From: Parvicella tangerina
Lineage (GTDB): Bacteria; Bacteroidota; Bacteroidia; Flavobacteriales_D; Parvicellaceae
Assembly: GCF_907165195.1 (NCBI RefSeq)
Contig: NZ_OU015584.1
Span: 496,001 to 560,000, forward strand
Direction: 5' to 3'
Length of the DNA: 64,000 nucleotides
In this document: positions 34,329 to 42,923 of the stretch, piece by piece
Numbering within the stretch: the first letter of the stretch is position 1
Layout: each line of letters starts with the position of its first letter
Program-made: the position numbers and the translations under genes
Notes under the pieces: generated by a model
Databases searched by the model: none
The model's input: only the letters and a program-made list of their open reading frames with translations
Told to the model about the DNA's origin: nothing

Positions 34329-35240
34329 ATGAGTAGCTATAAGATATTGTACATATTCGCAATGATTCTGTTTGGAATCAGTAGGTTACATGCACAACTT
34401 GTTGATAATATGGATTGTCAGGCTTTTAGTGACGAACCGTTTTTTGATGAGCTCTTCATTCGTCAAAATGGAATCAAAGTGATCAATGGTGAGATCAAAA
34501 CAAAAGGCAATCTAGAAGTGATTAAAGACCCTAAATTGGTTTCTAGGTATGAATTTGACTCTACTGGTAAGTTAATCATGCAGTACACATCGTTTAACGG
34601 TGGAGGTAACAAGGATACCACCTTCATCAAGTATATCTACGATGATCGTGGGAATATTATCACCAAACGAACCAACGATGCCTATGGCTTTTTCTCTTAC
34701 AATTTTGAGTATGATAGTCTAAATAGACCTGTTTTAAAAACGTATTGCAGAGAGGAGAACGCAGGGTCTGATCGATATAACTTTGAATTGGGCAAACAGT
34801 ATGTCATTGTTAAGGAATCGTACTCATACAAAGATGAAGATTCTGTATTGACCAAATCAATTTACAATAATCATAATCGGATCTACCAGACGGATAAGTA
34901 CATATATAACGAGCTAGAGCTACTGGTGAAGATAGAAACCAGATATGTTATTAATAAGAAACGGGCAGTGACTGCATTTACGTACACCGACCTGGGCAAA
35001 GTGGCTTCAAAAGTTTATTACAGAGACTATAAAAATAAGGACGAATACGAGAAATGGGAGTATCAATACGATGAATTAGGAAACTTAACCTATATTGATT
35101 ATTACAAGGGAGAGGAACATATTACCCACAAGGAGGTGCTCTATGATAAATCAACGTACTCGCTTAAGGCCCTTCTTATTCAGGATGTTGCGTCCAATTT
35201 TATAACTATTGTGAAGTACACGACAACCTTCTCAGATTAA
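34329..35240 (+). CDS. Secreted YD/RHS-like repeat protein
   Basis: The 303-residue protein has a signal peptide (ILYIFAMILFGISRLHAQ). Its repeats are of the YD/RHS kind, with aromatic strands separated by turns: YEFDSTGKLIMQYTSFNGGG, YIYDDRGNIITKR, FEYDSLNRPVLK, YQYDELGNLTYIDYYKG. No toxin domain is attached, so it is a simple periplasmic or surface beta-repeat protein of unknown role. It is monocistronic by spacing (105 bp to the next gene). Confidence 0.7.
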   Translation: MSSYKILYIFAMILFGISRLHAQLVDNMDCQAFSDEPFFDELFIRQNGIKVINGEIKTKGNLEVIKDPKLVSRYEFDSTGKLIMQYTSFNGGGNKDTTFIKYIYDDRGNIITKRTNDAYGFFSYNFEYDSLNRPVLKTYCREENAGSDRYNFELGKQYVIVKESYSYKDEDSVLTKSIYNNHNRIYQTDKYIYNELELLVKIETRYVINKKRAVTAFTYTDLGKVASKVYYRDYKNKDEYEKWEYQYDELGNLTYIDYYKGEEHITHKEVLYDKSTYSLKALLIQDVASNFITIVKYTTTFSD

Positions 35241-35345
35241 GGCTTTCAACAATAGACTCTTAAGAATAAAGCCGTGTCCGTTTTTGTTATCCTCGAAAAA
35301 CTTATATATTTGCTCACGAATGTTTAATTTTTAAAACTTAGAAAG

Positions 35346-35483
35346 ATGAAAAAGGTATTTATGATGATGGCTTTCGCTGCTTTCTTTTCTATGGCTGCTA
35401 CTTCATGTGCAGGTGAAGAAAAAGAAGAAGAAGGAACTGAAGCTGAAGCTTCTGATGAAGAAACTGAAGAAGAAGCTCACTAA
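35346..35483 (+). CDS. Small acidic lipoprotein (45 aa)
   Basis: The frame from ATG 35346 gives MKKVFMMMAFAAFFSMAATS then Cys21, a typical lipoprotein signal. The mature part of about 25 residues is almost only Glu, Ala, Thr, Asp and Ser (EEKEEEGTEAEASDEETEEE). A strong terminator follows at 35505-35538, which supports a real short transcription unit. The function is unknown; very acidic small lipoproteins of this kind are common in marine Bacteroidota (general impression, not searched). Confidence 0.75.
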   Translation: MKKVFMMMAFAAFFSMAATSCAGEEKEEEGTEAEASDEETEEEAH

Positions 35484-35504
35484 GAGATTCTTTCTGAAGA
35501 AATT

Positions 35505-35538
35505 AAAGCTCTCTATCAAGGATAGGGAGCTTTTTTTT
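35505..35538 (+). terminator. Rho-independent terminator of the small acidic lipoprotein gene
   Basis: AAAGCTCTCTAT (35505-35516) pairs with ATAGGGAGCTTT (35522-35533) with one G-U pair and a 5-nt loop. It is followed by a run of Ts. Confidence 0.88.
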
Positions 35539-35561
35539 ATGTTTGTAAAAAATTAAACACC

Positions 35562-35822
35562 ATGAAACATTTTCTTTTCCTAGTGTTGGTTAGCGTGTCT
35601 TTTTTCGCTTGCTCTGAGCCTCGCGATGATAGAGCAACTGCTTTGTGTGAATGTCATAAAGACCTGGGTAGAATAGATCCTGAAACAGATCTCGAACTAA
35701 TGAATTATGTGGCGGATAGCTGCAAAACCCTTTATATCGAGATACTTACTGAATTAGAAGACAAACCTGAGGAAAAGGCGAAGTTTGATGAAGCCTATGA
35801 GTTTTGTCAAAACGAAAAGTAA
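35562..35822 (+). CDS. Small cysteine-containing lipoprotein (86 aa)
   Basis: MKHFLFLVLVSVSFFACSEP is a lipoprotein signal with Cys17. The mature part carries four more cysteines (ALCECHKDLG, DSCKTLY, EFCQNEK) spaced as if to form two disulfides or bind metal. The length of 86 residues and the spacing to the flanking genes suggest an independent gene. The function is unknown. Confidence 0.75.
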   Translation: MKHFLFLVLVSVSFFACSEPRDDRATALCECHKDLGRIDPETDLELMNYVADSCKTLYIEILTELEDKPEEKAKFDEAYEFCQNEK

Positions 35823-35922
35823 TTAATGTTCATCATAAGATTTTGGTAAAATGTCGAAATAATATTTGGTGTTTTACTTGAAGTAGTATATTCGCACCCC
35901 AAACCCTAAAAAATAGAAATTA

Positions 35923-36747
35923 ATGAGTTTTATGGATGAATACGTGAAACCTTTCATCAAGGATGATTTGGTTCCTTTTGTTATAGATGCGGCAATTGCA
36001 GCAGCGATAATTTTTATTGGATTTGCACTTGTAAAGAAACTGCATAAGATCATGCGCAAGGCGCTCGAGAAAAGAGGCGTTGAAGCTTCACTGGTACCTT
36101 TCCTAACGAACATCGTGTCAATATCTTTGAAGGTATTATTGGTGATCACCGCTATTGGCATCATGGGTATTCCAACCACTTCTTTAGCAGCTATTTTGGC
36201 GGCAGCTGGTTTGGCCATTGGTATGGCGCTTTCTGGCACGCTTCAGAATTTTGCTGGTGGAGTGATGATTTTAATCTTCAAGCCATTCAAAGTAGGAGAC
36301 TACATCGAGGCTCAAGGTCATGGAGGAACAGTTAAAGAAATTGGCTTGTTCATAACTACTATGACAGCTTTGGATAACCGTACGATAATGTTGCCAAATG
36401 GCCCGTTATCTAGTGGGTCAATGGTCAACTTTTCTACAGAAGAAAACAGAAGAGTAGACTGGACTTTCGGAATTGGTTACGGTGACGAGCCGGCTAAGGC
36501 AAGACAGGTATTGTTAAAGTTGATCAGTGAAGATGAACGTATTTTGAGAGGTGAAGGGTTTGATCCATTCATTGAAGTTGGAGAGTTGGGAGATAGTTCA
36601 GTAAACCTTAAATGTAGAGTCTGGGTGAAAAATCCAGATTATTGGCCAGTCTATTTCCAGATGCAAGAAAAAGTTTACAATGCGTTTAATGCAGAAGGGC
36701 TCAATATACCGTTCCCACAAATGGATGTTCATGTGCACAATGCTTAA
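35923..36747 (+). CDS. MscS-family mechanosensitive channel
   Basis: The 274-residue protein has three N-terminal membrane segments. The pore helix is rich in Ala and Gly (SLAAILAAAGLAIGMALSGT), followed by LQNFAGGVMILIFKPFKVGD and the MscS beta domain (GTVKEIGLFITTMTALDNRT, IMLPNGPLSS). The C-terminal alpha/beta domain ends at NIPFPQMDVHVHN. The size equals small-conductance MscS. It releases solutes on hypo-osmotic shock. The DUF3078 gene follows 11 bp later. Confidence 0.95.
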   Translation: MSFMDEYVKPFIKDDLVPFVIDAAIAAAIIFIGFALVKKLHKIMRKALEKRGVEASLVPFLTNIVSISLKVLLVITAIGIMGIPTTSLAAILAAAGLAIGMALSGTLQNFAGGVMILIFKPFKVGDYIEAQGHGGTVKEIGLFITTMTALDNRTIMLPNGPLSSGSMVNFSTEENRRVDWTFGIGYGDEPAKARQVLLKLISEDERILRGEGFDPFIEVGELGDSSVNLKCRVWVKNPDYWPVYFQMQEKVYNAFNAEGLNIPFPQMDVHVHNA

Positions 36748-36758
36748 ATAAGTTACTC

Positions 36759-37754
36759 ATGAGAAAAATCGTAATAGTTTTATTAAGTACTTTCCTTTTT
36801 TCTGCATCAATTTATGGACAGTTTGAAGCGGAGGAGAAAAAACTAAAATCAAAGGCAAAAGGATCCTCTGATAGTACAAAAACTTGGGATGTTGGAGGGA
36901 ATGTGAATCTCAATGCAACACAGGTGGCTCTGTCAAATTGGGCCGGAGGTGGTGAGTCATCTCTCTCTTTACAAGGGCTTTTTGGCGTTTATGCTAATTA
37001 TTCCAAAGGAAAATCGGCCTGGGATAATAGCCTCGACCTTGCTTACGGTATGATTAAGTCAGGAAAAGCAGATTGGTTTAAGAATGATGATCGTATCGAG
37101 TTGAATTCAAAGTATGGTCATAAAGCTTCTGAGCATTGGTACTATGCAGCTTTACTAAATTTTAGAACACAATTTGTAGAGGGGTACAGTAAGGTTGGTG
37201 ATTTGAACTACATATCCAACTTTATGTCTCCTGGTTACTTGACAGTTGCCTTAGGGATGGACTATAAGCCCAACAAAAAACTTACCATGTTTTTCTCTCC
37301 GGCAACGCTGAAAATGACGGCAGTGCTGGATGATTCACTTGCTGCAATTGGCGCTTTTGGAGTTGATGACGGGCAGAATATCAGGAATGAATTTGGAGGG
37401 TATCTTAAGGCAACGTTCAATGAGCCGAAAGTCTTTGGAAATGAAAACCTTTCCTTTAAGTCAAGCTTGGCGCTTTTCTCTAACTACAACGAAAAACCTC
37501 AGAATATCGATGTGAACTGGGATGCTACACTTACCGCTAAAGTGGCCAAGTACTTCACGGTTAGCCTCTCTCTGAACATGATCTATGACGATGATATTGA
37601 TATTCAACGGTACAATTCTGATGGCACCCCAGTTTATATACTGGATTCAAATAATGATGCTTATTTGGATGGGGATGGTAATCCAATTAAGTTTAAAGGG
37701 CCGATCACACAGTTGAAAGAAGTCCTAGCTCTAGGGTTTGCCTATAAGTTTTAG
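36759..37754 (+). CDS. DUF3078 outer-membrane-type protein
   Basis: The 331-residue protein has a signal peptide (MRKIVIVLLSTFLFSASIYG). The DUF3078 signature is WDVGGNVNLNATQVALSNWA, then GGGESSLSLQGLF. The rest alternates short strands ending at an aromatic residue (final F), as in beta-barrels. It follows mscS in an apparent two-gene operon that ends at the terminator at 37777-37799. The function of the family is unknown. Confidence 0.88.
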   Translation: MRKIVIVLLSTFLFSASIYGQFEAEEKKLKSKAKGSSDSTKTWDVGGNVNLNATQVALSNWAGGGESSLSLQGLFGVYANYSKGKSAWDNSLDLAYGMIKSGKADWFKNDDRIELNSKYGHKASEHWYYAALLNFRTQFVEGYSKVGDLNYISNFMSPGYLTVALGMDYKPNKKLTMFFSPATLKMTAVLDDSLAAIGAFGVDDGQNIRNEFGGYLKATFNEPKVFGNENLSFKSSLALFSNYNEKPQNIDVNWDATLTAKVAKYFTVSLSLNMIYDDDIDIQRYNSDGTPVYILDSNNDAYLDGDGNPIKFKGPITQLKEVLALGFAYKF

Positions 37755-37776
37755 GATGGTAATAAATTGACGATTT

Positions 37777-37799
37777 AGAGGGCTTGTCCCTCTTTTTTG
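37777..37799 (+). terminator. Rho-independent terminator after the mscS-DUF3078 pair
   Basis: AGAGGG pairs with CCCTCT around a 5-nt loop and is followed by six Ts, 22 bp after the DUF3078 stop codon. Confidence 0.8.
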
Positions 37800-37834
37800 T
37801 TGCCGCAATTGACGTGACCTATGAAATCATTTTA

Positions 37835-37842
37835 TACTTTTG
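37835..37842 (+). promoter_or_regulatory. -7 promoter element of tatA
   Basis: TACTTTTG matches TAnnTTTG exactly and lies 17 bp upstream of the tatA ATG. Confidence 0.6.
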
Positions 37843-37859
37843 CGTAAAACTTATTTATA

Positions 37860-38039
37860 ATGGGAAAATTTAGCATCGGTACTATCGTCTTAATACTGGT
37901 TGTAGTACTACTTCTGTTTGGTGGAAAGAAGATTCCTGAGTTGATGAGAGGATTGGGGCAAGGAATGAAAGAGTTCAAGGATGCCTCTAATGGTGATGAA
38001 AAGAAAAAGGATTCTGCCAAAGAAGACAATAAAGCTTAA
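37860..38039 (+). CDS. tatA: Twin-arginine translocase subunit TatA/TatE
   Basis: The 59-residue frame from ATG 37860 reads [20 protein letters not shown] then [20 protein letters not shown] and a charged tail. This is the TatA layout: one membrane segment, a hinge, an amphipathic helix with the KKIPEL signature, and a polar tail. It forms the pore of the Tat pathway for folded proteins. It precedes gatA by 20 bp and shares the promoter at 37835. Confidence 0.92.
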   Translation: MGKFSIGTIVLILVVVLLLFGGKKIPELMRGLGQGMKEFKDASNGDEKKKDSAKEDNKA

Positions 38040-38059
38040 TAACGTTTAAAGAGACTATT

Positions 38060-39481
38060 TTGCAAGATTATAAAACGTATTCTGACGTTAAAAGAGATTT
38101 ACTATCAGGAGCCACCAATTGTGTGGCTCTTGTGAGTTATTATATAGAGCGGATCAAGGCTTCTGAAACGAACGCAGTTCTCGAACTTTTTGAGCAATCA
38201 GCACTAGAAAGGGCAAAGGAAATTGACAAAAAAGTCAAAATGGGTACTGCTGGAAAGTTAGCTGGTATGGTTATTGGCCTCAAGGATAATATCTGTTTCA
38301 AAGGGCATAAAGTATCTGCTTCTTCAAAAATACTGGAAGGATTTGAATCTATCTATAATGCAACAGTGGTGGATAGATTATTAAAGGAGGATGCGATTAT
38401 TATAGCTCGCTTGAATTGTGACGAGTTCGCTATGGGAAGCTCTAATGAGAATTCAGCCTTTGGAAATGTGTTGAATCCTGTTCAGTTGGATAAGGTTCCT
38501 GGAGGGTCCTCAGGGGGTTCTGCGGCTGCAGTAGCAGAAGGGTTGTGCCTGGCGGCATTAGGAAGTGATACAGGAGGTTCTATTCGGCAACCTGCTTCTT
38601 TTTGTGGTATTGTAGGGTATAAACCTACTTACGGAAAGGTTTCTAGATATGGTTTATTGGCTTATGCCTCAAGTTTCGACCAAATTGGACCTATGACGCA
38701 TAGCGTTGAGGATGCTGCATTGATCCTTGAGGTGATGGCTGGTCCTGATGAGTACGATAGCACGGCATCTCAAAAACCTGCTGAAAACTATGCCGAAAAA
38801 CTAGATGAATCGCATAAGTATAAAATTGCCTACATCACAGATTGTTTTGACAACGAAGGAGTAGATAGTGAAATTGTGGATCGACACAAAAAGCTTATTG
38901 AAGATCTGAAGAAGGAGGGGCATACCGTTGAAGGAGTTGAGTTTGAACTATTAGACTATATGATCCCCAACTATTATATTCTCACCACTGCTGAAGCTTC
39001 ATCTAATCTAGCTCGATACGATGGCGCTCATTTTGGGTTTAGAAGTGAAGATGCTGTTGATATTGAAACAACCTATGTGAAATCAAGAAGTCAGGGGTTT
39101 GGTGATGAAGTAAAAAGAAGGATCATGCTAGGAACTTTTGTGTTAAGTGCAGGATATTATGATGCTTACTATACCAAAGGTCTTAAGGTAAGAAGATTGA
39201 TCAAAGAAAGAACAGAAGAATTGTTTAAGGAATATGATTTTATCTTGCTTCCTACTGCACCATCTACCGCTTTTGGTATAGGCGAAAACGTAGATGATCC
39301 AATTACAATGTATCTACAAGATATTTTTACTGTGCATGCTAATCTCGCTGGAATTCCAGCCATATCCATGCCTATATTTACTCACTCCAATGGATTGCCG
39401 TTTGGAACCCAGTTAATGGCAAAGAAAGATGATGATGCAAGGTTATTAGCGTTTAGTAATACGTTGATGAAAAAGAAGTAA
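38060..39481 (+). CDS. gatA: Asp/Glu-tRNA amidotransferase subunit A (amidase)
   Basis: The 473-residue amidase-signature protein has the Ser-cisSer-Lys triad: Lys75 in [10 protein letters not shown], Ser150 in [11 protein letters not shown] and Ser174 in [12 protein letters not shown]. The GatA-specific [20 protein letters not shown] and the C-terminal [12 protein letters not shown] are present. It supplies ammonia for Gln-tRNA(Gln) or Asn-tRNA(Asn) synthesis. The start is TTG 38060 ([16 protein letters not shown] follows); no ATG fits. GatB and GatC are not in the window. Confidence 0.94.
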   Translation: MQDYKTYSDVKRDLLSGATNCVALVSYYIERIKASETNAVLELFEQSALERAKEIDKKVKMGTAGKLAGMVIGLKDNICFKGHKVSASSKILEGFESIYNATVVDRLLKEDAIIIARLNCDEFAMGSSNENSAFGNVLNPVQLDKVPGGSSGGSAAAVAEGLCLAALGSDTGGSIRQPASFCGIVGYKPTYGKVSRYGLLAYASSFDQIGPMTHSVEDAALILEVMAGPDEYDSTASQKPAENYAEKLDESHKYKIAYITDCFDNEGVDSEIVDRHKKLIEDLKKEGHTVEGVEFELLDYMIPNYYILTTAEASSNLARYDGAHFGFRSEDAVDIETTYVKSRSQGFGDEVKRRIMLGTFVLSAGYYDAYYTKGLKVRRLIKERTEELFKEYDFILLPTAPSTAFGIGENVDDPITMYLQDIFTVHANLAGIPAISMPIFTHSNGLPFGTQLMAKKDDDARLLAFSNTLMKKK

Positions 39482-39483
39482 AC

Positions 39484-40956
39484 ATGAGGAACTGGAAAGT
39501 CATAACGCTATTATGGCTGGCTTTCTCCAGTTGTACCCATTACGCTCAACAGCACCTAACCCCAGAGGAACGAGCCTTTGTAGATCGCTGTGATAGCCTT
39601 ATGGTAGCCCATTTTCGAGAGCTAGACTCCTTCACCTGGGATACATCTGCACTTAATGTTTACAATTATGAGGACCATGAGAAGCCGCAAGTTTCTGATG
39701 AAGAGTTGTTAGCAAGAATCGAAGAGATGGATGAGAACTCCCCTTTCGATTTTGTGGCCAATGATGCCTCGCTAGCGATGATAAAACTCTATGTAAGGAA
39801 ACGATACCGTCTCACTTCAAGAATGCTTGGTTTATCAACGTTATATTTTCCCATTTTTGAAACAAAACTTTCTGCCTATCACATTCCTTACGAAATCAAA
39901 TACCTTCCTATTGTGGAGTCAGCCCTAAACCCTAAAGCAATTTCAAGGTCAGGAGCTGGAGGTCTTTGGCAGTTTATGCCACCCACAGGTAGAGATTACG
40001 GACTCAATATTGGGTCTATGGTGGATGATCGATTTGACCCGTATTTGGCTACTGAGGCGGCATGTAAATACCTGTCTAAACTTTATGCGATTTATGGAGA
40101 TTGGAGTTTGTCTTTAGCGGCATATAATGCTGGTCAAGGAACGGTCAACAAGGCAATCAGAAGGTCAGGAGGACATGTGGATTACTGGAGTATACGAGAG
40201 TTTTTGCCCAAAGAAACGCAGAACTATGTTCCCGCTTTTATTGCTGTGAATTATGTTATGAATTACGCTTCACACCATAATATCTACCCCCGAGTACCCA
40301 AATTTTTTGAATACGAGATGGATACTATTCATGTTCATCATCGCATTGATTTTGGCGTAATGGAAAATTGGTTGGACTATAACAGGACAAAGTTAGCGTA
40401 TCTTAATCCTATGTATTTATCAGAGATTGTTCCAGCAAGCAAAGAAAAGGGCATGCCAATAAAAATGCCGGTCAAGCTGATTGGTAGATACATGGACCTC
40501 GAAGATTCGATCGTTAAATACTCTAGTCTGGAATATAAATACTGGGTAGCGGAAAATCAACCCGCCCGAGAGGAAATAAAACATGTGATCAAAAGTGGTG
40601 AAACACTAGAGAGTATTGCGAAGAAGTACTATTGCTCCGTGCAGGATATTAAGGCGTGGAATACCCTTACCAAAATCAGGATGAAACCTGGAAGAAAGAT
40701 TCGGGTGTTTAAGTTAGTTCATGAGCCTGATGATTACAAGGAAAAGTTCGTTCATCAAAAAGCAGGAGCTGGAGAGGTCGAAGATGTGGTGGTGAAGGAT
40801 GAGCAATACATTTATCATGTTGTCAAGAAAGGTGATACGCTTTGGGATATTGCAAAATCTTATAACTGCTCTGTAGATGAGATCAAAAACCTGAACAAGG
40901 ATAAAGATATTTCAACACTTCACTCTGGCACGAAACTAAAAGTGGTGAAACGATGA
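39484..40956 (+). CDS. MltD-like lytic transglycosylase with two LysM domains
   Basis: The 490-residue protein has a lipoprotein-like signal (LLWLAFSSCTHYAQQ). Its SLT domain contains LPIVESALNPKAISRSGAGG (catalytic Glu145), LWQFMPPTGRDYGL and SLAAYNAGQGTVNKAI. Two LysM peptidoglycan-binding domains follow: HVIKSGETLESIAKKYYCSV near 367-386 and HVVKKGDTLWDIAKSYNCSV near 446-465. It cleaves peptidoglycan in the periplasm. It starts 2 bp after gatA and overlaps the next gene by 4 bp. Confidence 0.95.
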   Translation: MRNWKVITLLWLAFSSCTHYAQQHLTPEERAFVDRCDSLMVAHFRELDSFTWDTSALNVYNYEDHEKPQVSDEELLARIEEMDENSPFDFVANDASLAMIKLYVRKRYRLTSRMLGLSTLYFPIFETKLSAYHIPYEIKYLPIVESALNPKAISRSGAGGLWQFMPPTGRDYGLNIGSMVDDRFDPYLATEAACKYLSKLYAIYGDWSLSLAAYNAGQGTVNKAIRRSGGHVDYWSIREFLPKETQNYVPAFIAVNYVMNYASHHNIYPRVPKFFEYEMDTIHVHHRIDFGVMENWLDYNRTKLAYLNPMYLSEIVPASKEKGMPIKMPVKLIGRYMDLEDSIVKYSSLEYKYWVAENQPAREEIKHVIKSGETLESIAKKYYCSVQDIKAWNTLTKIRMKPGRKIRVFKLVHEPDDYKEKFVHQKAGAGEVEDVVVKDEQYIYHVVKKGDTLWDIAKSYNCSVDEIKNLNKDKDISTLHSGTKLKVVKR

Positions 40957-41369
40957 AGTATGCTTTGGATGAAGAATATGATTTTGATTTTCACCTGCTG
41001 GGTATCAGCTGTCACGAAAAAGATTACCGTATTTGCTGGGCAATTAATCAAGCGCTGGGTTTAAACTTAGCAAAGGAAGAACAGGATATTGAGGTGTTCA
41101 TGAAGAAAAGTAACCGAAGTAGTTTACACGCAATGTTTACCTATTTTCATGAAGAATCCGAGACAGATTACAGGTTGATAGCAAATCGAAGTACACTGGG
41201 AATCCTTATTCCAGAGAAGGCGCAAGCAGACTATTTGTTTATGGTAACGGATACTGCCGAAAGATCAGCTCAGGAGTTGAGATCAAAAGTGAATGAGATC
41301 CCATTTGTTCTTACTTCTTTTATTATCGATGTGGAATCGTTAAAGTCAAAAGAAAACCTTATCTTTTAA
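40953..41369 (+). CDS. IPExxxVDY-like family protein
   Basis: The 138-residue protein matches the small Bacteroidota family named for its IPExxxVDY motif, here in the variant LIPEKAQADYLF, with D..FDFHLLGISC near the N-terminus and FVLTSFIIDVESLKSKENLIF at the end. It overlaps the lytic transglycosylase gene by 4 bp (ATGA) and sits 70 bp before pyk, the usual neighbour of this family. Its function is unknown. Confidence 0.85.
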   Translation: MKYALDEEYDFDFHLLGISCHEKDYRICWAINQALGLNLAKEEQDIEVFMKKSNRSSLHAMFTYFHEESETDYRLIANRSTLGILIPEKAQADYLFMVTDTAERSAQELRSKVNEIPFVLTSFIIDVESLKSKENLIF

Positions 41370-41439
41370 TAATATTTACTTAATTTTAATCTCCGCAACT
41401 TCACTAACCTTTGTGGAGATAAAGTAATTCCCAAATAGA

Positions 41440-42864
41440 ATGATGGATAGAAAAACGAAAATAGTAGCAACGCTTGGACCTGCATCTAATTCTTACGAGC
41501 AGATCAGGCGTTTGGTTGAGGCTGGAGTGAACGTATGTAGGCTGAATTTTTCTCATGGTAAACATGAGAACCTCGTTAATGTGATCGAGAATATTAGAAA
41601 GATCAATGATGATCTTGGGGTACATACCGCCATTTTAGGAGATCTTCAAGGTCCCAAGATCCGAGTAGGAGAAATGGAACAAGATACAGTGTTGGAAGAC
41701 GGACAAGAGTTTATCTTAACCAACACAGAGTGTATTGGAAATAGTGAGCGTGCATACATCTCTTATCAGGAAATAGCTAAGGATGTTAAGCCAGGAGAAA
41801 ACATCCTTATGGATGATGGCAAGTTGCAAATGGAAGTGGTGAGTACCAATTATTCAGACCAAGTAGTGCTAAAAGTGATTCATGGAGGGGTGCTGTCATC
41901 GAAAAAAGGCGTTAACCTACCCAACACAAAAATATCACAGCCTTGTTTAACGGAGAAAGATCTGGTAGACCTTGATTTTTGCTTGGAACATAACTTAGAT
42001 TGGATTGGTCTTTCGTTTGTGAGATCAGCAAGAGATATTATTGAATTGAAACATATTATCTCTTCCAAGAATAAGGCGTCAAGAGTTGTAGCAAAGATTG
42101 AAAAGCCTGAGGCAGTTGCTGAACTCAGTGATATTATCAAGGTGACTGATGCAGTAATGGTTGCAAGAGGTGACCTGGGTGTAGAGATTCCTATGCAAGA
42201 CGTTCCTATCTTACAGAAAGAGATCGTGCATAAGTGCCAAATCAATGCAAAACCAGTCATCATTGCCACTCAAATGATGGAAAGTATGATTGAGAACATA
42301 GCCCCTACCAGAGCAGAAGTGACAGATGTGGCTAACGCTGTGATGGATGGAGCAGATGCGGTTATGTTGAGCGGAGAAACTTCTGTGGGCGCACACCCAG
42401 TTGAAGTAATCGAAGCCATGTGTAAGATCATTAATAAGGTAGAAAAAGACTACGGACAGCTTTATGAGCAGGAACGTGTCCCAGAAAAAAATCAGGAGAG
42501 GTTTATTACTGATAGCATCTGTTTCAATGCATGCAGACTTTCTTCTAGAGTAGATGCGAAAGCCATCGTAACGATGACGCATTCTGGTTATACTGGTTTT
42601 AAAATAAGTAGCCAGCGGCCACGTGCTAAGATTTTCGTGTTCTCTGGAAATAAAAGACTTCTAACGACCATGTCACTCGTGTGGGGAGTTAAGACTTTCT
42701 ATTATGACAAAATGGTAAGTACGGATCATACGATTGCAGACATAAAATACTTGCTTAAAAAACAAAACTTTGTAAAAGAGGGTGACTTGATCATCAATAC
42801 TGCATCCATGCCGATTGAAGAGAAAGGAAACACCAATATGTTAAAGCTAAGCTATATTGAATAA
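41440..42864 (+). CDS. pyk: Pyruvate kinase
   Basis: The 474-residue enzyme makes pyruvate and ATP from phosphoenolpyruvate. Motifs include KIVATLGPASNSYEQIRRL at the N-terminus, CRLNFSHGKHE, the active-site AKIEKPEAVAELSDIIKVTD, VMVARGDLGVEIPMQDVP, ATQMMESMIENIAPTRAEV and VMLSGETSVGAHPVE. The C-terminal domain is standard. ATG 41443 is an alternative start. A -7-like AACCTTTG lies about 25 bp upstream. Confidence 0.96.
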   Translation: MMDRKTKIVATLGPASNSYEQIRRLVEAGVNVCRLNFSHGKHENLVNVIENIRKINDDLGVHTAILGDLQGPKIRVGEMEQDTVLEDGQEFILTNTECIGNSERAYISYQEIAKDVKPGENILMDDGKLQMEVVSTNYSDQVVLKVIHGGVLSSKKGVNLPNTKISQPCLTEKDLVDLDFCLEHNLDWIGLSFVRSARDIIELKHIISSKNKASRVVAKIEKPEAVAELSDIIKVTDAVMVARGDLGVEIPMQDVPILQKEIVHKCQINAKPVIIATQMMESMIENIAPTRAEVTDVANAVMDGADAVMLSGETSVGAHPVEVIEAMCKIINKVEKDYGQLYEQERVPEKNQERFITDSICFNACRLSSRVDAKAIVTMTHSGYTGFKISSQRPRAKIFVFSGNKRLLTTMSLVWGVKTFYYDKMVSTDHTIADIKYLLKKQNFVKEGDLIINTASMPIEEKGNTNMLKLSYIE

Positions 42865-42923
42865 AAGTTAAATAGCAATTTTTCTGATATTAGCACGTTT
42901 ATTACTACCTCAATATACAAGTA

